DNA of 64,000 nucleotides from DAOUEO01 sp963763495 (GCA_963763495.1 CAVXOY010000007.1:1-64000), one strand, 5' to 3'. Shown: positions 37,744 to 48,327, numbered from the stretch's first letter. Program-made: numbers and translations. Notes: a model not told the origin generated them from the letters alone.

Positions 37744-38067
37744 ATGAAGCGCGCCGACATCGTTGTCGCTCAGCCTGCAGATGCCGGAAACGCCCTCTGC
37801 TCCAATGTCCATCTCCGATTCTGGGCGAAGGTCGACTCCTTTGAGACCGGCGATGCTGTCGACTGCATCGTCATCTCCGATGGCACTCCGTATCTAGTGA
37901 GGAGCTGGACCGACGCGGATAGCGATAGCACCTATCATTCTGTGGACATAGACCTGTCGCCCTACGCGATGTCCAGCGTTTTCTACGTCTCGTTCGACGC
38001 GCGGATGTCTGCCACCGACGACTACTTCTACATCGACGGTCTGGTACTCAGGGATCTCCCGCCGTAG
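37744..38067 (+). pseudogene. Orphan beta-sandwich domain fragment
   Basis: 107 codons that read like the C-terminal jelly-roll of a secreted protein: VHLRFWAKVDSFETGDAVDC, then HSVDIDLSPYAMSSVFYVSF, then DDYFYIDGLVL. The same strand pattern closes the metalloprotease at 24.6-26.6 kb. There is no signal peptide, no ribosome-binding site before the ATG, and no coding upstream in any frame. I take it as the remaining end of a lost exoprotein gene, though a very small intact gene is possible. Confidence 0.5.
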
Positions 38068-38108
38068 GCTTCGCCGCTGTTGAGGGGTGGCACCGAGTGT
38101 GTGGGGTA

Positions 38109-38966
38109 CTAGTTCTGGGAACCGCGCGATAGGTTTGCCTGGCCGGCTCGCTCCAGGAAAGCCTCGATGTCTTCGTCGGGGAGAGGGATATCGCCCAGCA
38201 TGCGCTCGTGGGGACCTCCCAGGCCGTGGTAGTCGCTGCCGCCGACTTTCAGAAGGCCGTGTGCTTCTGCTATTCGCGCCAGGCGGTCTCGCGTCCTTCG
38301 GTCATAGTCCTGGTAGTGGACCTCCATGGCAGCCAGGCCGGCAGCCTTGAGCTCCTCAACCAACTCGTCCAGGTTAGATAGCATGCTGGGGTGAGCGAGC
38401 GCCGCCAAGGCGCCTACCCGGACCAGCATCTCGACCGCCTCGACGGGTGTAAGCTTCACCCTCTCCACATAAGCGGGCCCGTTCCTCCCTATGTAGCGGT
38501 CAAAGGCCTCCTGGAAGGAAGAGACGTAGCCCTTCTCGACCAGCACCTGAGCGACGTGCGGACGTCCCACCGCCCCTTCACCCGCGAGTTCCGCCACCCG
38601 GTCCCAGGGGATCTCCATTCCCATGTCGCGCAGCTTCACCACCATCCCCCGGCCTCTATCCCGGCGGGCGCTGCGGAGATTCGTCAGGGTGCGCTGGAAA
38701 TCCGCATTGTCATAGTCCAGGAAATAGCCCAGCATGTGCACCTCAGCGCCGGGTATATCCGTGCTCATCTCGATCCCGGAGACCAGAGTGAGGTCAGGAT
38801 GCTTCTCCGCCGCCAGCCGTGCCTCGGCGAGTCCCTCTGTGGAATCGTGGTCGGTGATGGCGAGTATCCTCAGGCCTGCCTTGGCCGCCAGATCGACAAG
38901 CTGCGTAGGGGTGAGGCGGCCATCCGAAGCATTGGTGTGAGTGTGGAGGTCGGCTTTACTGGTCAT
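38109..38966 (-). CDS. PHP-domain phosphoesterase
   Basis: 285 residues from the ATG at 38966. It has the PHP metal motifs DLHTHTNASDGRL (residues ~6-18), AITDHDSTEGL, GIEMSTDIPGAEVHMLGYF, the middle HPSM, and a late GGSDYHG. Relatives include RNase AM/nucleoside bisphosphate phosphatases (YciV/TrpH type), so a 5'-3' exoribonuclease or 3',5'-bisphosphate phosphatase is plausible; not proven. The start overlaps the end of ymdB by 11 bases, so rny-ymdB-PHP form one unit, consistent with an RNA-turnover role. Confidence 0.88.
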   Translation of the reverse strand: MTSKADLHTHTNASDGRLTPTQLVDLAAKAGLRILAITDHDSTEGLAEARLAAEKHPDLTLVSGIEMSTDIPGAEVHMLGYFLDYDNADFQRTLTNLRSARRDRGRGMVVKLRDMGMEIPWDRVAELAGEGAVGRPHVAQVLVEKGYVSSFQEAFDRYIGRNGPAYVERVKLTPVEAVEMLVRVGALAALAHPSMLSNLDELVEELKAAGLAAMEVHYQDYDRRTRDRLARIAEAHGLLKVGGSDYHGLGGPHERMLGDIPLPDEDIEAFLERAGQANLSRGSQN

Positions 38967-39732
38967 CGCTGAACTCCCTGTCGACCCGTTGCACCCGCCT
39001 CGCCCGGCCGGTCTCTTCGTCGACCTCAATTAGAACGGAGTTCAGTATCAGGTCAGGCCCGGTTGCCACCTCCAACCTTACCGGCATGGCCGTGAGAAAA
39101 CGTCGGATCACACAATCAACGTCGTCACCGATGATGGAGTCCTTCGCCCCCGTCATCCCGACGTCGCAAACGAAGGCCGTCCCCTTCGGCAGGATGCGTG
39201 CATCTGCCGTTGGCACGTGAGTGTGCGTTCCCAACACCGCGCTGACCCGCCCGTCGAGATACCGGCCCGTCGCCACCTTCTCACTCGTCGCCTCCGCGTG
39301 CATGTCCACGATAACAACCGAGTTCGGGGGCAGGCTCGCCAGGGCCTCGTCGGCGGCTCGGAAGGGGCAATCTATGTTCGTCATGAATACGCGTCCTTGC
39401 AGGTTGATGACCGTGATCCCTTTATGCTCAATAATGCCGCGACCGGGAGCACCGGTCGGGTAGTTAAGGGGGCGCACGATCGGCAGATCCCCGTCCAAGT
39501 GGTTGATGATCTCCTTCTGGTCCCAGATGTGGTTTCCAGAGGTAATAATGTCGACGCCGGCCGCAAACATCTCCTCGGCGGAGTTGAGGGTGAGGCCTCG
39601 CCCGGCGGCGGCATTCTCGCCGTTGGCGATAACCACATCGATTGCCAACTCGCGGCGCAACTTTGGCACCAGCACCGACAGCGCTCGCCGGCCCGGCCGG
39701 CCGACGGCGTCGCCTATCATCAGTATCTTCAA
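38956..39732 (-). CDS. ymdB: YmdB-family metallophosphoesterase
   Basis: 258 residues if started at TTG 39732 (LKILMIGDAVGRPGR, matching the family N-terminus); an ATG 39 bases upstream adds an unrelated leader. Di-metal phosphodiesterase motifs are IGDAVG, NGENAAAGRG, TSGNHIWDQKE, VDMHAEATSEK and LGTHTHVPTADARILPKGTA, complete. In Bacillus YmdB is a 2',3'-cAMP phosphodiesterase needed for biofilm choice and is encoded next to rny, as here. Confidence 0.93.
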   Translation of the reverse strand: MKILMIGDAVGRPGRRALSVLVPKLRRELAIDVVIANGENAAAGRGLTLNSAEEMFAAGVDIITSGNHIWDQKEIINHLDGDLPIVRPLNYPTGAPGRGIIEHKGITVINLQGRVFMTNIDCPFRAADEALASLPPNSVVIVDMHAEATSEKVATGRYLDGRVSAVLGTHTHVPTADARILPKGTAFVCDVGMTGAKDSIIGDDVDCVIRRFLTAMPVRLEVATGPDLILNSVLIEVDEETGRARRVQRVDREFSDDQ

Positions 39733-39826
39733 GTCTTGTTCTCGCTGGACATGATTTGGGGAGCGGCACAACGCAGCGCAGCCGGCACGGCTACTCTACG
39801 CTTTCTTTCCGCTCCCCGTCCTCTTG

Positions 39827-41359
39827 CTAGCGGGCGTACTCGACAGCCCGTGTTTCTCTTACGACTGTTACCTTGATCTGACCGGGGTATTCCAGAGACT
39901 CCTCGATCTTGTGGCTAATCTCGCGGGCCAGGCGCATCGATTCGAGATCGTCTATCTCTTCCGGCTTGACGATTATCCGGATCTCGCGCCCCGCCTGAAT
40001 GGCAAACGCCTTCTCGACCCCCTTGAACTCCCGCGCGACGTTCTCCAGGGTCTCCATTCTTCTGATGTATCTGTCCAGTGTTTCCCGTCGTGCCCCCGGC
40101 CGGCCGCCGCTGATGCTATCGGCGATCTGGACCAGCACCGCCTCTACCGTCCGAGGGTCTTCCTCTTCATGGTGGGCGGCGATGGCATGAATGACTGCCT
40201 GATTCAGACCAAAACGGCGGGCAACGTCGGCGCCGATCTGGGCGTGCGTACCCTCGATGTCGTGGTCCAGCGCCTTGCCGATGTCGTGCAAGAGAGCGGC
40301 GCGGCGGCATATACGTACGTCCGCTCCGATCTCCTCGGCGACCATGGCGGCAATGTGGGCACACTCCACCGCATGCTTGAGCTGGTTCTGACCGTAGCTC
40401 GTGCGGTAGCGAAGACGCCCCAGAATCTTCAGTAATTCCGGATGCAGCCCCGGGCAGCCGGCGTCTATCGCCGCCTGCTCCCCCGCCAGCTTGATATCCG
40501 CCTCTACCTCCTGCTGCGCCTTCAGTACTACCTCCTCTATGCGACCGGGGTGGATGCGTCCGTCGTTGACCAGACGGGTAAGCGCTACCCGTGCTACCTC
40601 GCGCCGTACGGGGTCGAAGGCAGACACAGTGACGGCGTCGGGGGTGTCGTCGATGATCAAGTCGACGCCCGTAGCCGCCTCGAGGGCGCGGATATTCCGC
40701 CCCTCACGGCCGATGATCCGTCCCTTCATGTCGTCGCTGGGTATGGGGACTACGCTTACGGTGGACTCGGAGACCACGTCGGTGGTGAGCCGGTGCATCG
40801 ATGAAACGAGGATATCCCGAGCCCGCTGCTCCCCCTCCTCCTTCACCTCCGCCTCGACCTCGCGTACCCGCCGGTTGGCGTCCTCGCGTGCCTCTTTCTC
40901 TATCTCGGCAAGGAGGATGTCGCGCGCCTCCTGGCTACTGAGGCCGGAAACCCTCTCGATCTCCGCTTTTTGTTGACGCTGTAGCTCCTGGAGGTCTTGC
41001 CTAGTGCTCTCCAGCTCCCCCTCGTGAGTAGAGAGAGCTGCTTCTCGGCGCTCCAGTGCCTCTATCTTGCGATCCAGGCTCTCTTCTTTTTGAGTAAGAC
41101 GCTGCTCCAAACGCTGTATCTCAGACCGTCTGTCCCGCAGTTCGGACTCGGCCTGAGCGCGCGTTCGAATAGCCTCTTCTTTGGCTTCTAGAAGGATCTC
41201 TTTTTGTGTTGTCTGTGCCTCCGCCAGAATTCGGGTAGCATTGCGCTCCGCAGCGCCTATCTGCCCTCGACTGATCCTTAGCCGTGTGTTGTATCCAACA
41301 AGAGCCCCGACCGCCAGCGCCGCAATCCCGATGACGACGATTGCGATGGCCTCGGGCAT
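39827..41359 (-). CDS. rny: Ribonuclease Y
   Basis: Membrane-bound endoribonuclease that starts decay of many mRNAs. 510 residues from the ATG at 41359. An N-terminal helix (IAIVVIGIAALAVGALVGY, ~5-23) is followed by a long Gln/Glu/Arg coiled coil (~30-195), a KH domain (MKGRIIGREGRNIRALE), and an HD domain (LLHDIGKALDHDIEG, with GHAQI-type IGADVA following). The C-terminal GQIKVTVVRETRAVEYAR is the family ending. Read from the TTGACA/TATGAT promoter upstream, with ymdB following. Confidence 0.96.
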   Translation of the reverse strand: MPEAIAIVVIGIAALAVGALVGYNTRLRISRGQIGAAERNATRILAEAQTTQKEILLEAKEEAIRTRAQAESELRDRRSEIQRLEQRLTQKEESLDRKIEALERREAALSTHEGELESTRQDLQELQRQQKAEIERVSGLSSQEARDILLAEIEKEAREDANRRVREVEAEVKEEGEQRARDILVSSMHRLTTDVVSESTVSVVPIPSDDMKGRIIGREGRNIRALEAATGVDLIIDDTPDAVTVSAFDPVRREVARVALTRLVNDGRIHPGRIEEVVLKAQQEVEADIKLAGEQAAIDAGCPGLHPELLKILGRLRYRTSYGQNQLKHAVECAHIAAMVAEEIGADVRICRRAALLHDIGKALDHDIEGTHAQIGADVARRFGLNQAVIHAIAAHHEEEDPRTVEAVLVQIADSISGGRPGARRETLDRYIRRMETLENVAREFKGVEKAFAIQAGREIRIIVKPEEIDDLESMRLAREISHKIEESLEYPGQIKVTVVRETRAVEYAR

Positions 41360-41427
41360 TGTCACCTCGCTTTCCCTACTAAACGGCTGTTAATAATGTC
41401 AAGGTTCAAGAGATGAACTCTGAGCCC

Positions 41428-41456
41428 ATCATATGACTCGCTAGTGCCTCTGTCAA
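41428..41456 (-). promoter_or_regulatory. Sigma70 promoter of rny
   Basis: On the minus strand TTGACA (41456-41451), an exact 17-bp spacer, TATGAT (41433-41428), 69 bases before the rny ATG. Confidence 0.75.
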
Positions 41457-41483
41457 GGCAAAACCGGCCCTGCCGCCGTCCCT

Positions 41484-42143
41484 CTAGGGCGGCTCAGCGC
41501 CCTCCTCCGACGGTTCGGAGTCGCCTCCGCTTATATCGCTCCAGCAGCGTTCCAGCGTAGGTCGAACAACGTCGTAGCTGAACCCCCGCCGCGTCAGAAA
41601 TCCGCCCAGCCGGCGCCAAAAGACCTCGCGGCTTAACCCCGTCAGGGCAGGCAGCCGCTTCGCCGCCGCTCGATAGGCAGCCTCCTCATCGTCCAGCTCC
41701 GCCACCGTCGACGAGGCTGTGTCGGCGTCGATCCCCTTGAACCGGAGTTCCCTCTCGATCAGGGCCCGGCTGCGCGGACTTACGCTGTCCCGCCGCTCTG
41801 CCCAGAACTGGGCGAACGCCTCGTCATCCAGATAGTGCGCCCGCCGCAGCCTCCTCACCGTCTCCTCGACGACCTCCGGCGCGACGCCGCGGCGACCCAA
41901 CCGGAAGCGCATCTCCTTCTCGCTGCGAGGGCGATAGGAGAGGAGGCGGAGGGCAGCCTCGTAGGCGGTGTGGCGCTCATCCTCTCGCCGTAGCGACCGC
42001 AGATCGGCGGCGCTCATCGCCATGCCCTCGTGCAGCCCCTTCTCCTGGGCCAGACTCAAGGCCATTGTAAGGGCAAAGGCGCCGTCCACGTAGACCCTCA
42101 GGCGGCGCTGTCGCTTCTGACGTTCCAGAGCGGTGATGATCAT
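41484..42143 (-). CDS. recX: Regulatory protein RecX
   Basis: Inhibitor/modulator of RecA filaments, 219 residues. The three helical repeats of RecX are visible: AYEAALRLLSYRPRSEKEMRFRLGRRG, LDDEAFAQFWAERRDSVSPRSRALIERELRFKG and FLTRRGFSYDVVRPTL (each shown in part). It lies 79 bases after recA on the same strand, the classic arrangement. Confidence 0.9.
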   Translation of the reverse strand: MIITALERQKRQRRLRVYVDGAFALTMALSLAQEKGLHEGMAMSAADLRSLRREDERHTAYEAALRLLSYRPRSEKEMRFRLGRRGVAPEVVEETVRRLRRAHYLDDEAFAQFWAERRDSVSPRSRALIERELRFKGIDADTASSTVAELDDEEAAYRAAAKRLPALTGLSREVFWRRLGGFLTRRGFSYDVVRPTLERCWSDISGGDSEPSEEGAEPP

Positions 42144-42221
42144 CTTATCGCTCGCGCCCCGCGGAAATGAGTGAGGGCCGCGCCCGCAGCCCTCTTGCTT
42201 TCAACGTTTGTCGTTTCTCCT

Positions 42222-43280
<1,059 letters not shown>

Positions 43281-43308
43281 GGCTCACCTCCAAACCAGTG
43301 ATATCGCT

Positions 43309-43326
43309 AAACTGCCTGCACAGTTT
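43309..43326. promoter_or_regulatory. Palindromic operator candidate in the recA leader
   Basis: AAACTG-CCTGCA-CAGTTT, perfect 6-bp arms with a 6-bp centre, between the recA -10 element and its ribosome-binding site. The position suits a repressor such as LexA, but the sequence matches neither the Bacillus (CGAAC-N4-GTTCG) nor the E. coli (CTG-N10-CAG) box spacing. Confidence 0.45.
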
Positions 43327-43340
43327 TCCTTCTTAGCCGC

Positions 43341-43369
43341 ATCATAGCATGGGGATCGGCGGCTCGCAA
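43341..43369 (-). promoter_or_regulatory. Sigma70 promoter of recA
   Basis: Minus strand TTGCGA (43369-43364), 17-bp spacer, TATGAT (43346-43341), 60 bases before the recA start. Confidence 0.65.
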
Positions 43370-43459
43370 GGCAAATGTGTCACCCTGTTTTACACCGAAA
43401 GCGACGCGCAAGGACTTCGTGCGCCTGCGCCTAGCGGAACAATGCGATAGGATAGGGGG

Positions 43460-43768
43460 GTGGATGCTTCTACTCTCCGTGTGCGCCTCACGCCGCGGGC
43501 CGCGCGCAATCAGATCGACGGTTGGGACGGCGACCTTCTCCGCGTCCGCGTCACTGCGCCCCCTGTCGAAGGCAAGGCGAATCACGCCCTTATCCGCCTG
43601 CTGGCCGATGCGCTCGACGTCTCCCCCAGCCGTCTGCGCCTAATCAAAGGTCAGACTTCGCGAGAGAAGGTCATCGCCGTGGATGGGCTGTCCGGAGATG
43701 AGATACGCGCGCGTCTCGATGTGGGCAAAACAGAGGAGGCTGGCCGCCAGGGCCCTCTCTTCTCCTAG
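43460..43768 (+). CDS. DUF167 (YggU) family protein
   Basis: 102 residues from a GTG at 43460. DUF167 marks are LRVRLTPRAARNQI, LRVRVTAPPVEGKANHALIRLLADAL and RLIKGQTSREKVIAV. The small alpha/beta fold has no settled function. Its stop overlaps that of the convergent yggT gene by four bases (43765-43768). It belongs functionally to the yggS-proC-yggT neighbourhood though it is on the other strand. Confidence 0.9.
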   Translation: MDASTLRVRLTPRAARNQIDGWDGDLLRVRVTAPPVEGKANHALIRLLADALDVSPSRLRLIKGQTSREKVIAVDGLSGDEIRARLDVGKTEEAGRQGPLFS

Positions 43769-44019
43769 TTGGCGTAGAAGCTGAACACCAGCCGCTGGAT
43801 CGCGATCAGGAGGATCATCGCTACCATCGGCGTGATGTCGAACATCCCCACGCGGGGCACCACTCGCCGTAGCGGCGACAAGATCGGCTCCGTTATCTGA
43901 TCGAGCACTGTGATGAGGGTGTTTCGGGGATCGGTGATGAACCAGGAGAGGATCGCTCGCAGGAAAATCGCCGCGATCATGATATCCGTAAAGACCTCCA
44001 CAAAGCGCACAAAGATCAT
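43765..44019 (-). CDS. yggT: YggT family membrane protein
   Basis: 84 residues with two hydrophobic helices (VFTDIMIAAIFLRAILSWFI, then MVAMILLIAIQRLVFSF) around the conserved LDQITEPILSPLRRVVPRVGMFDITP. Members are linked to osmotic stress and division (YlmG/SepF neighbourhood). ATG overlaps the proC stop by four bases, so it is translated with proC. Confidence 0.9.
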   Translation of the reverse strand: MIFVRFVEVFTDIMIAAIFLRAILSWFITDPRNTLITVLDQITEPILSPLRRVVPRVGMFDITPMVAMILLIAIQRLVFSFYAN

Positions 44020-44831
44020 TTCTGCGGCCTGCTCCCCCCTAGCGATTTCGCTTTCTCATACGCGGCGATGAGCGCCTCGGCGATGGCCGCTCGCACGCCC
44101 GCCGATTCCAGTGCTAGCAGTCCCTCAGCGGTCGTTCCCCCGGGCGTCGTCACCAGACTGCGCAACTCCGCTACCGGCCGTCCTGTCTCTTGGGCCAGCC
44201 GCGCCGACCCCAAGAACGTTTGGATGACCATCTCGCCCGCCGTCTCCCGCGGCAGCCCCAGGTGCACCGCGCCGTCGATGAACGCCTCCATCAGCAGGAA
44301 CAGGAAGCCCGGCCCGCTGCCCGAGACCGCCGTGGCCATGTCGATGTACTTCTCATCCTCGAAATAGACCTCTCTGCCGGTGGCCGCCAGCAGTCGACGC
44401 GCCTGCTCCCGTGCCTCCGGCTTCACTTCCGGCGCGGCCGTCCAGGCGCACATCCCTTCTCCCACCTGAGCGGGCGTATTGGGCATCACCCGCACGATGG
44501 CGTCGTGGTCCAGACCGGCCCGCAGCGCTGCTATTGTGACGCCCGCCATGATCGATACGACCGTCTGATCGGGCAGCAGGTGCCCTTTGAGGTCAGCGGC
44601 GACGGCGGCGAACTGATAAGGCTTGACCGCCAGAAAGACGACATCGGCCCCGCCCACGGCCTCTCTGTTATCGGCGACCGTGGCGATGCCGTGGCGCTCG
44701 CGCAGGGCGTCGCGCCTCTCGGCCAGCGCCTCACCGACGACGATCTCATCCGGCGCCGCCAGCTTATGTGACAGGACGGCGCTGATGATGGCCTCTGCCA
44801 TCGTCCCGCCGCCGACAAACGCGATCCTCAT
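44016..44831 (-). CDS. proC: Pyrroline-5-carboxylate reductase
   Basis: Last step of proline synthesis, reducing pyrroline-5-carboxylate with NAD(P)H. 271 residues. N-terminal Rossmann loop IAFVGGGTMAEAIISAVL, VFLAVKPYQ, RVMPNTPAQVGEGMCAW, SGSGPGFLFLLMEAFIDGAVHLGLPR and the C-terminal VTTPGGTTAEGLLALE are complete. It is followed by yggT and preceded by yggS, a frequent bacterial trio. Confidence 0.95.
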   Translation of the reverse strand: MRIAFVGGGTMAEAIISAVLSHKLAAPDEIVVGEALAERRDALRERHGIATVADNREAVGGADVVFLAVKPYQFAAVAADLKGHLLPDQTVVSIMAGVTIAALRAGLDHDAIVRVMPNTPAQVGEGMCAWTAAPEVKPEAREQARRLLAATGREVYFEDEKYIDMATAVSGSGPGFLFLLMEAFIDGAVHLGLPRETAGEMVIQTFLGSARLAQETGRPVAELRSLVTTPGGTTAEGLLALESAGVRAAIAEALIAAYEKAKSLGGSRPQK

Positions 44832-44857
44832 ACTGTGTCTCGATTCTCCCGCTTGTC

Positions 44858-45616
44858 CTACTGTGTTTCCGGCCGCGGCGCTTGGAAGGGATCGGGACGC
44901 GGCCCGAAGATCGCCCGCCCGATGCGCACCAGCGTTGCCCCTTCCTCTACCGCCACCTCGAAGTCGTCGCTCATCCCCATCGAGAGATGACGCAGCCCCA
45001 GCGATTCGCCCAACTCCCGCAGCCGCCTAAACACCGGCCGCACATCCTCAGCGTTCTCTGCCAGAGGGGCGACCGTCATTAGACCCTGCACATCCACGTT
45101 CGGGAGCGCGCGCGCCCGCGCCAGCGCATCCGGCACATCGTTCGGATTGAACCCGAACTTCGATTCCTCGCCTGCTACGTTCACCTCCAGCAAGACGGGC
45201 ACGGGCGCGCGCGCCTGCCTGCTGATCACCTCCGCCAGGTGGAGCGAATCTACGCTCTGGATTATATCAAAGAGGCCAATGGCTGTCTTTACCTTGTTCG
45301 ACTGGAGATGCCCCACCAGATGCCAGCGCGGACGTATTCCCTGTGCCGCTGCCGCTTCGATCTTCGCCGCTGCCTCCTGCACCCGGTTCTCCCCCATGTC
45401 CGACAGGCCGGCCGCGTGCGCCGCGACCACGGCCCCGACCGGGAAGCCCTTGCTGATCCCGATGAGCGTCACCTCGTCCGGCGAGCGTCCCGCCCGCTGA
45501 CAGGCGGCGCGCACCCGCTCCTGCACGCGACGCAGGTTCGCCGCGATCGCGCTCGCTTGTGGTGAGAGATCACGGCGGTTCGATTCTGCGGGCGTCTCTG
45601 AGGTCATGCGTGGCAT
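44858..45616 (-). CDS. yggS: YggS/PLPBP family PLP homeostasis protein
   Basis: Alanine-racemase-like PLP-binding protein that buffers pyridoxal phosphate; no enzyme activity is known. 252 residues. The PLP lysine is in LIGISKGFP, followed by MGENRVQEA, WHLVGHLQSNKVK, SVDSLHLAEVI, LLEVNVAGEESKFGF and the phosphate loop HLSMGMSDDFEVAVEEGATLVRIGRAIFG (seen in parts). Upstream of proC on the same strand. Confidence 0.94.
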   Translation of the reverse strand: MPRMTSETPAESNRRDLSPQASAIAANLRRVQERVRAACQRAGRSPDEVTLIGISKGFPVGAVVAAHAAGLSDMGENRVQEAAAKIEAAAAQGIRPRWHLVGHLQSNKVKTAIGLFDIIQSVDSLHLAEVISRQARAPVPVLLEVNVAGEESKFGFNPNDVPDALARARALPNVDVQGLMTVAPLAENAEDVRPVFRRLRELGESLGLRHLSMGMSDDFEVAVEEGATLVRIGRAIFGPRPDPFQAPRPETQ

Positions 45617-45623
45617 CTATTGC

Positions 45624-45878
45624 CTACGGTTTCGGCGGCAGGAGGCGCTTCTTCTCCCATCGCGCGAGGACAAAGAGCACGACGATGAGCAAGCCGACGG
45701 GGATGAGGGCCAGCAACGGGTTCACGAAGAACAGATAGAGCAGGATGCCGAGCCCCACCATCGCTCCCAGGAGAGCCAGCAGCGGCCACATCAGCACCCC
45801 GAACGCTGCCCGTGTCAGGACGAACGCCTCGCGGCACCCGCCCGGCTCCTCTTCCGGTTCTTGTCGATAGTACGTCAA
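45624..45878 (-). CDS. Small two-helix membrane protein
   Basis: 84 residues, in line with the yggS cluster and ending seven bases before its start. Acidic N-terminus (YYRQEPEEEPGG), then two helices (AAFGVLMWPLLALLGAMVGL and PLLALIPVGLLIVVLFVLA) and a basic tail WEKKRLLPPKP. Unknown function; conserved-looking composition and tight spacing support a real gene. Confidence 0.65.
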   Translation of the reverse strand: MTYYRQEPEEEPGGCREAFVLTRAAFGVLMWPLLALLGAMVGLGILLYLFFVNPLLALIPVGLLIVVLFVLARWEKKRLLPPKP

Positions 45879-45935
45879 GATTTCCTCTCTGCATCCCGCT
45901 GGGAGACTCTCCTCATGCGGTGCTCTTTCCGCCGG

Positions 45936-48327
45936 CTAGCCGCACTTCTCATACCCACACGACCGGCAGACCAGGCACCCCTCCGCGAACACCAGTATCG
46001 ACCCGCACTCCGGGCAGACCACCCCTGTGCTGATGTCGCTCTTCGTGGGCAGGCTCGCCTTCGGGGAGCGCCGTCGCCGCCGCTTCGGTCGCGCCTTCGC
46101 CTCTGCGCCGAACCGCTGCTCCAGCCAGCGGAAGATGTAATCGATGATCGACGTCGCCTGGGGCAGTTCCGGGTCGTTTGTGAAGCCGTGCGGCTCGAAG
46201 CGGACGCCGCCGAACTTCCGCGCCAGATCGTCCACCGGCACCCCGTACTGTAGCGCCAGCGACGTCAGCACCGCCACCGAGTCCATCAGCCCCCGTATCG
46301 TCGACCCCTCCTTCGAGATCGTCACGAACACTTCCCCCGGTGTGCCGTCCTCGTACAGCCCCACCGTCACGTAGCCCTCCTGGTCGGCCACCCGGAACTT
46401 GTGCGTGATCGACTCCCGTTCGTCGGGCAGACGCCGCCGGTAGGGCTCGCCCGGTCGCCGCGCCGGCACTGCCGCCGGTCCCAGCGACTTCTCCGCCGCG
46501 ACCGCCTCTGCCTGCTCCGGGCCGCGCACGGTGGCATGGGAGAGCACCTGCATCTCCCGCGACTGATCGCGATAGATCGTGATCCCTTTGCACCCCTCGT
46601 GATAGGCCAGCAGGTACGCCTTCTCCACGTCCTCCGGCGTCGCGTCGTGGGGGAAGTTGATCGTCTTGCTGACGGCGTTGTCCGTGTGCCGCTGGAACGC
46701 CGCCTGCATGCGCACGTGCCACTCCGGCGATACCTCGTGCGCCGTTACGAACAGCCTCTTTGCCCCCTCCGGCACCGTGGCCTGGGCTTGGAGGCTGCCG
46801 CCGGCTGCCAGCGCGTCGAGCAACTCCTGCGAATGGAATCCGCCTTCCTTGGCCGCCCGCTCGAAGTGCTTGTTGACCTCCCTGAGCTGGACGATCTTCT
46901 CCGGGTGCTTGGGGTCGAGATAGTGCTGCCGCGTGAACGCCAGCGCGAACACCGGCTCGATGCCGCCTGAGCAGTCGGCGATGATCGACAGCGTCCCCGT
47001 CGGCGCCACCGTCGTCCGCGTCGAGTTGCGCAGCCGCCGTCGCCGTCCCTTCGCGGCGTAGACGCTGCCCTCCCAGGCCGGGAAGACGCCGCGCTCCTGC
47101 GCCAGCCCCTCCGATGCCGCGTCCGCCTTCTCCTGGATGAACGCCATCATCCGCTCCCCCAGGCGCAGCGCCTCCTCCGAGTCGTAAGGAATGCCGAGCT
47201 GGAACAGAAGGTCGGCCCAGCCCATCACTCCCAGCCCGATCTTGCGCGTCCTCTTCGTCATCTCCTCGATCTGAGGGATGGGGTACCGGTTCACGTCGAT
47301 GACGTTGTCCAGGAAGCGCACGCAGACCGGTATCGCCTCGGCCAGGCCGTCCCAATCGACCTCCTTCGCCGGTGCGGCCGCGGCCCTTCCCTTCCGCTCG
47401 CACCGTCCCTTCCTTCACGAACCGCGACAGGTTCAGCGAGCCTAGATTGCACGACTCATAGGGCAGCAGGGGCTGCTCGCCGCAGGGGTTCGTCGCCTCG
47501 ATGCTGCCGAGGTGGGGAGTCGGGTTGTCCTTGTTCACCCGGTCGATGAAGACGAGGCCGGGGTCGCCGTTCTGCCAGGCGTTATCCACGATCAGCCGGA
47601 AGACCTGCCGCGCCCGCCGCTTTCCCGCTGGCCGGTGGGTGCGCGGGTTCACCAGCGCGTACTCCTCGTCCTGTTCCACCGCCGCCATGAACCGCTCGTT
47701 CACCGCGACGGAGATGTTGAAGTTGGTGAGCGTCACCATGTCCGCCTTGACGCCGACGAACTGCTCGATGTCTGGATGGTCGACGCTGAGGATCGCCATG
47801 TTGGCGCCGCGCCGTGTCCCGCCCTGCTTGATCGCCTCCGTCGCCGCGTCGAACACCTTCATGAACGAGACCGGCCCGCTCGCCAGCCCTGCCGTGCTCC
47901 GCACCATGTCGCCCACTGGGCGCAGTCGGCTGAACGAGAAGCCGGTGCCGCCGCCGCTCTTGTGGATCATCGCCATGTCCCGTATCGCCCCGAAAATATC
48001 CTCCATCGAGTCGTTCACCGGCAGGACGAAGCAGGCGGCGAGCTGTTGCAGGGGACGGCCGGCGTTCCCCAGGGTAGGGGAGTTGGGTAGGAAGCGGAGG
48101 CTGGTCAGCAGTTGGTAGAAGCGTTCCTCCCACGCTGCTACCTGTGCCTTGCTCGCCCCGTGCTCTGTCTCCGCCTGGGCGATGGCGTGGGCCACCCGCC
48201 GGAAGAGCTGCTCCGGCGTCTCAACGACTCGGCCGCGGGCGTCCCTCGCCAGGTAGCGCCGCTCCAGCACCACCCGCGCGTTATCCGAAAGGGCGATTGG
48301 CTTGGCCGTCCCTCGCTTTGCTGTCAT
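45936..48327 (-). CDS. nrdJ: Class II (adenosylcobalamin-dependent) ribonucleotide reductase, shorter form, one frameshift
   Basis: Makes deoxyribonucleotides using adenosylcobalamin to start the radical; works with or without oxygen. About 796 residues once one extra base near 47366-47400 is removed, joining a Gly/Arg stretch to KEVDWDGLAEAIPVC. Active-site residues are visible: AACF (first redox Cys), ATNPCGEQPLLP (Asn, radical Cys, Glu), ESCNLGSLNL (second redox Cys) and VAPTGTLSIIADCSGG. The C-terminus is a zinc-ribbon/redox tail CPECGS...CRSCGYEKC. An extra base in one of only two reductase genes is probably a sequence error. Downstream of the longer nrdJ, separated by hairpin-rich DNA. 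Confidence 0.9.

Noticed and set aside
45949..47380. Long Gly/Arg-rich continuation of nrdJ in the wrong frame, making an apparent 792-residue protein
   Set aside because: The overlapping frame encodes the conserved reductase C-terminus; the continuation arises from one extra base.
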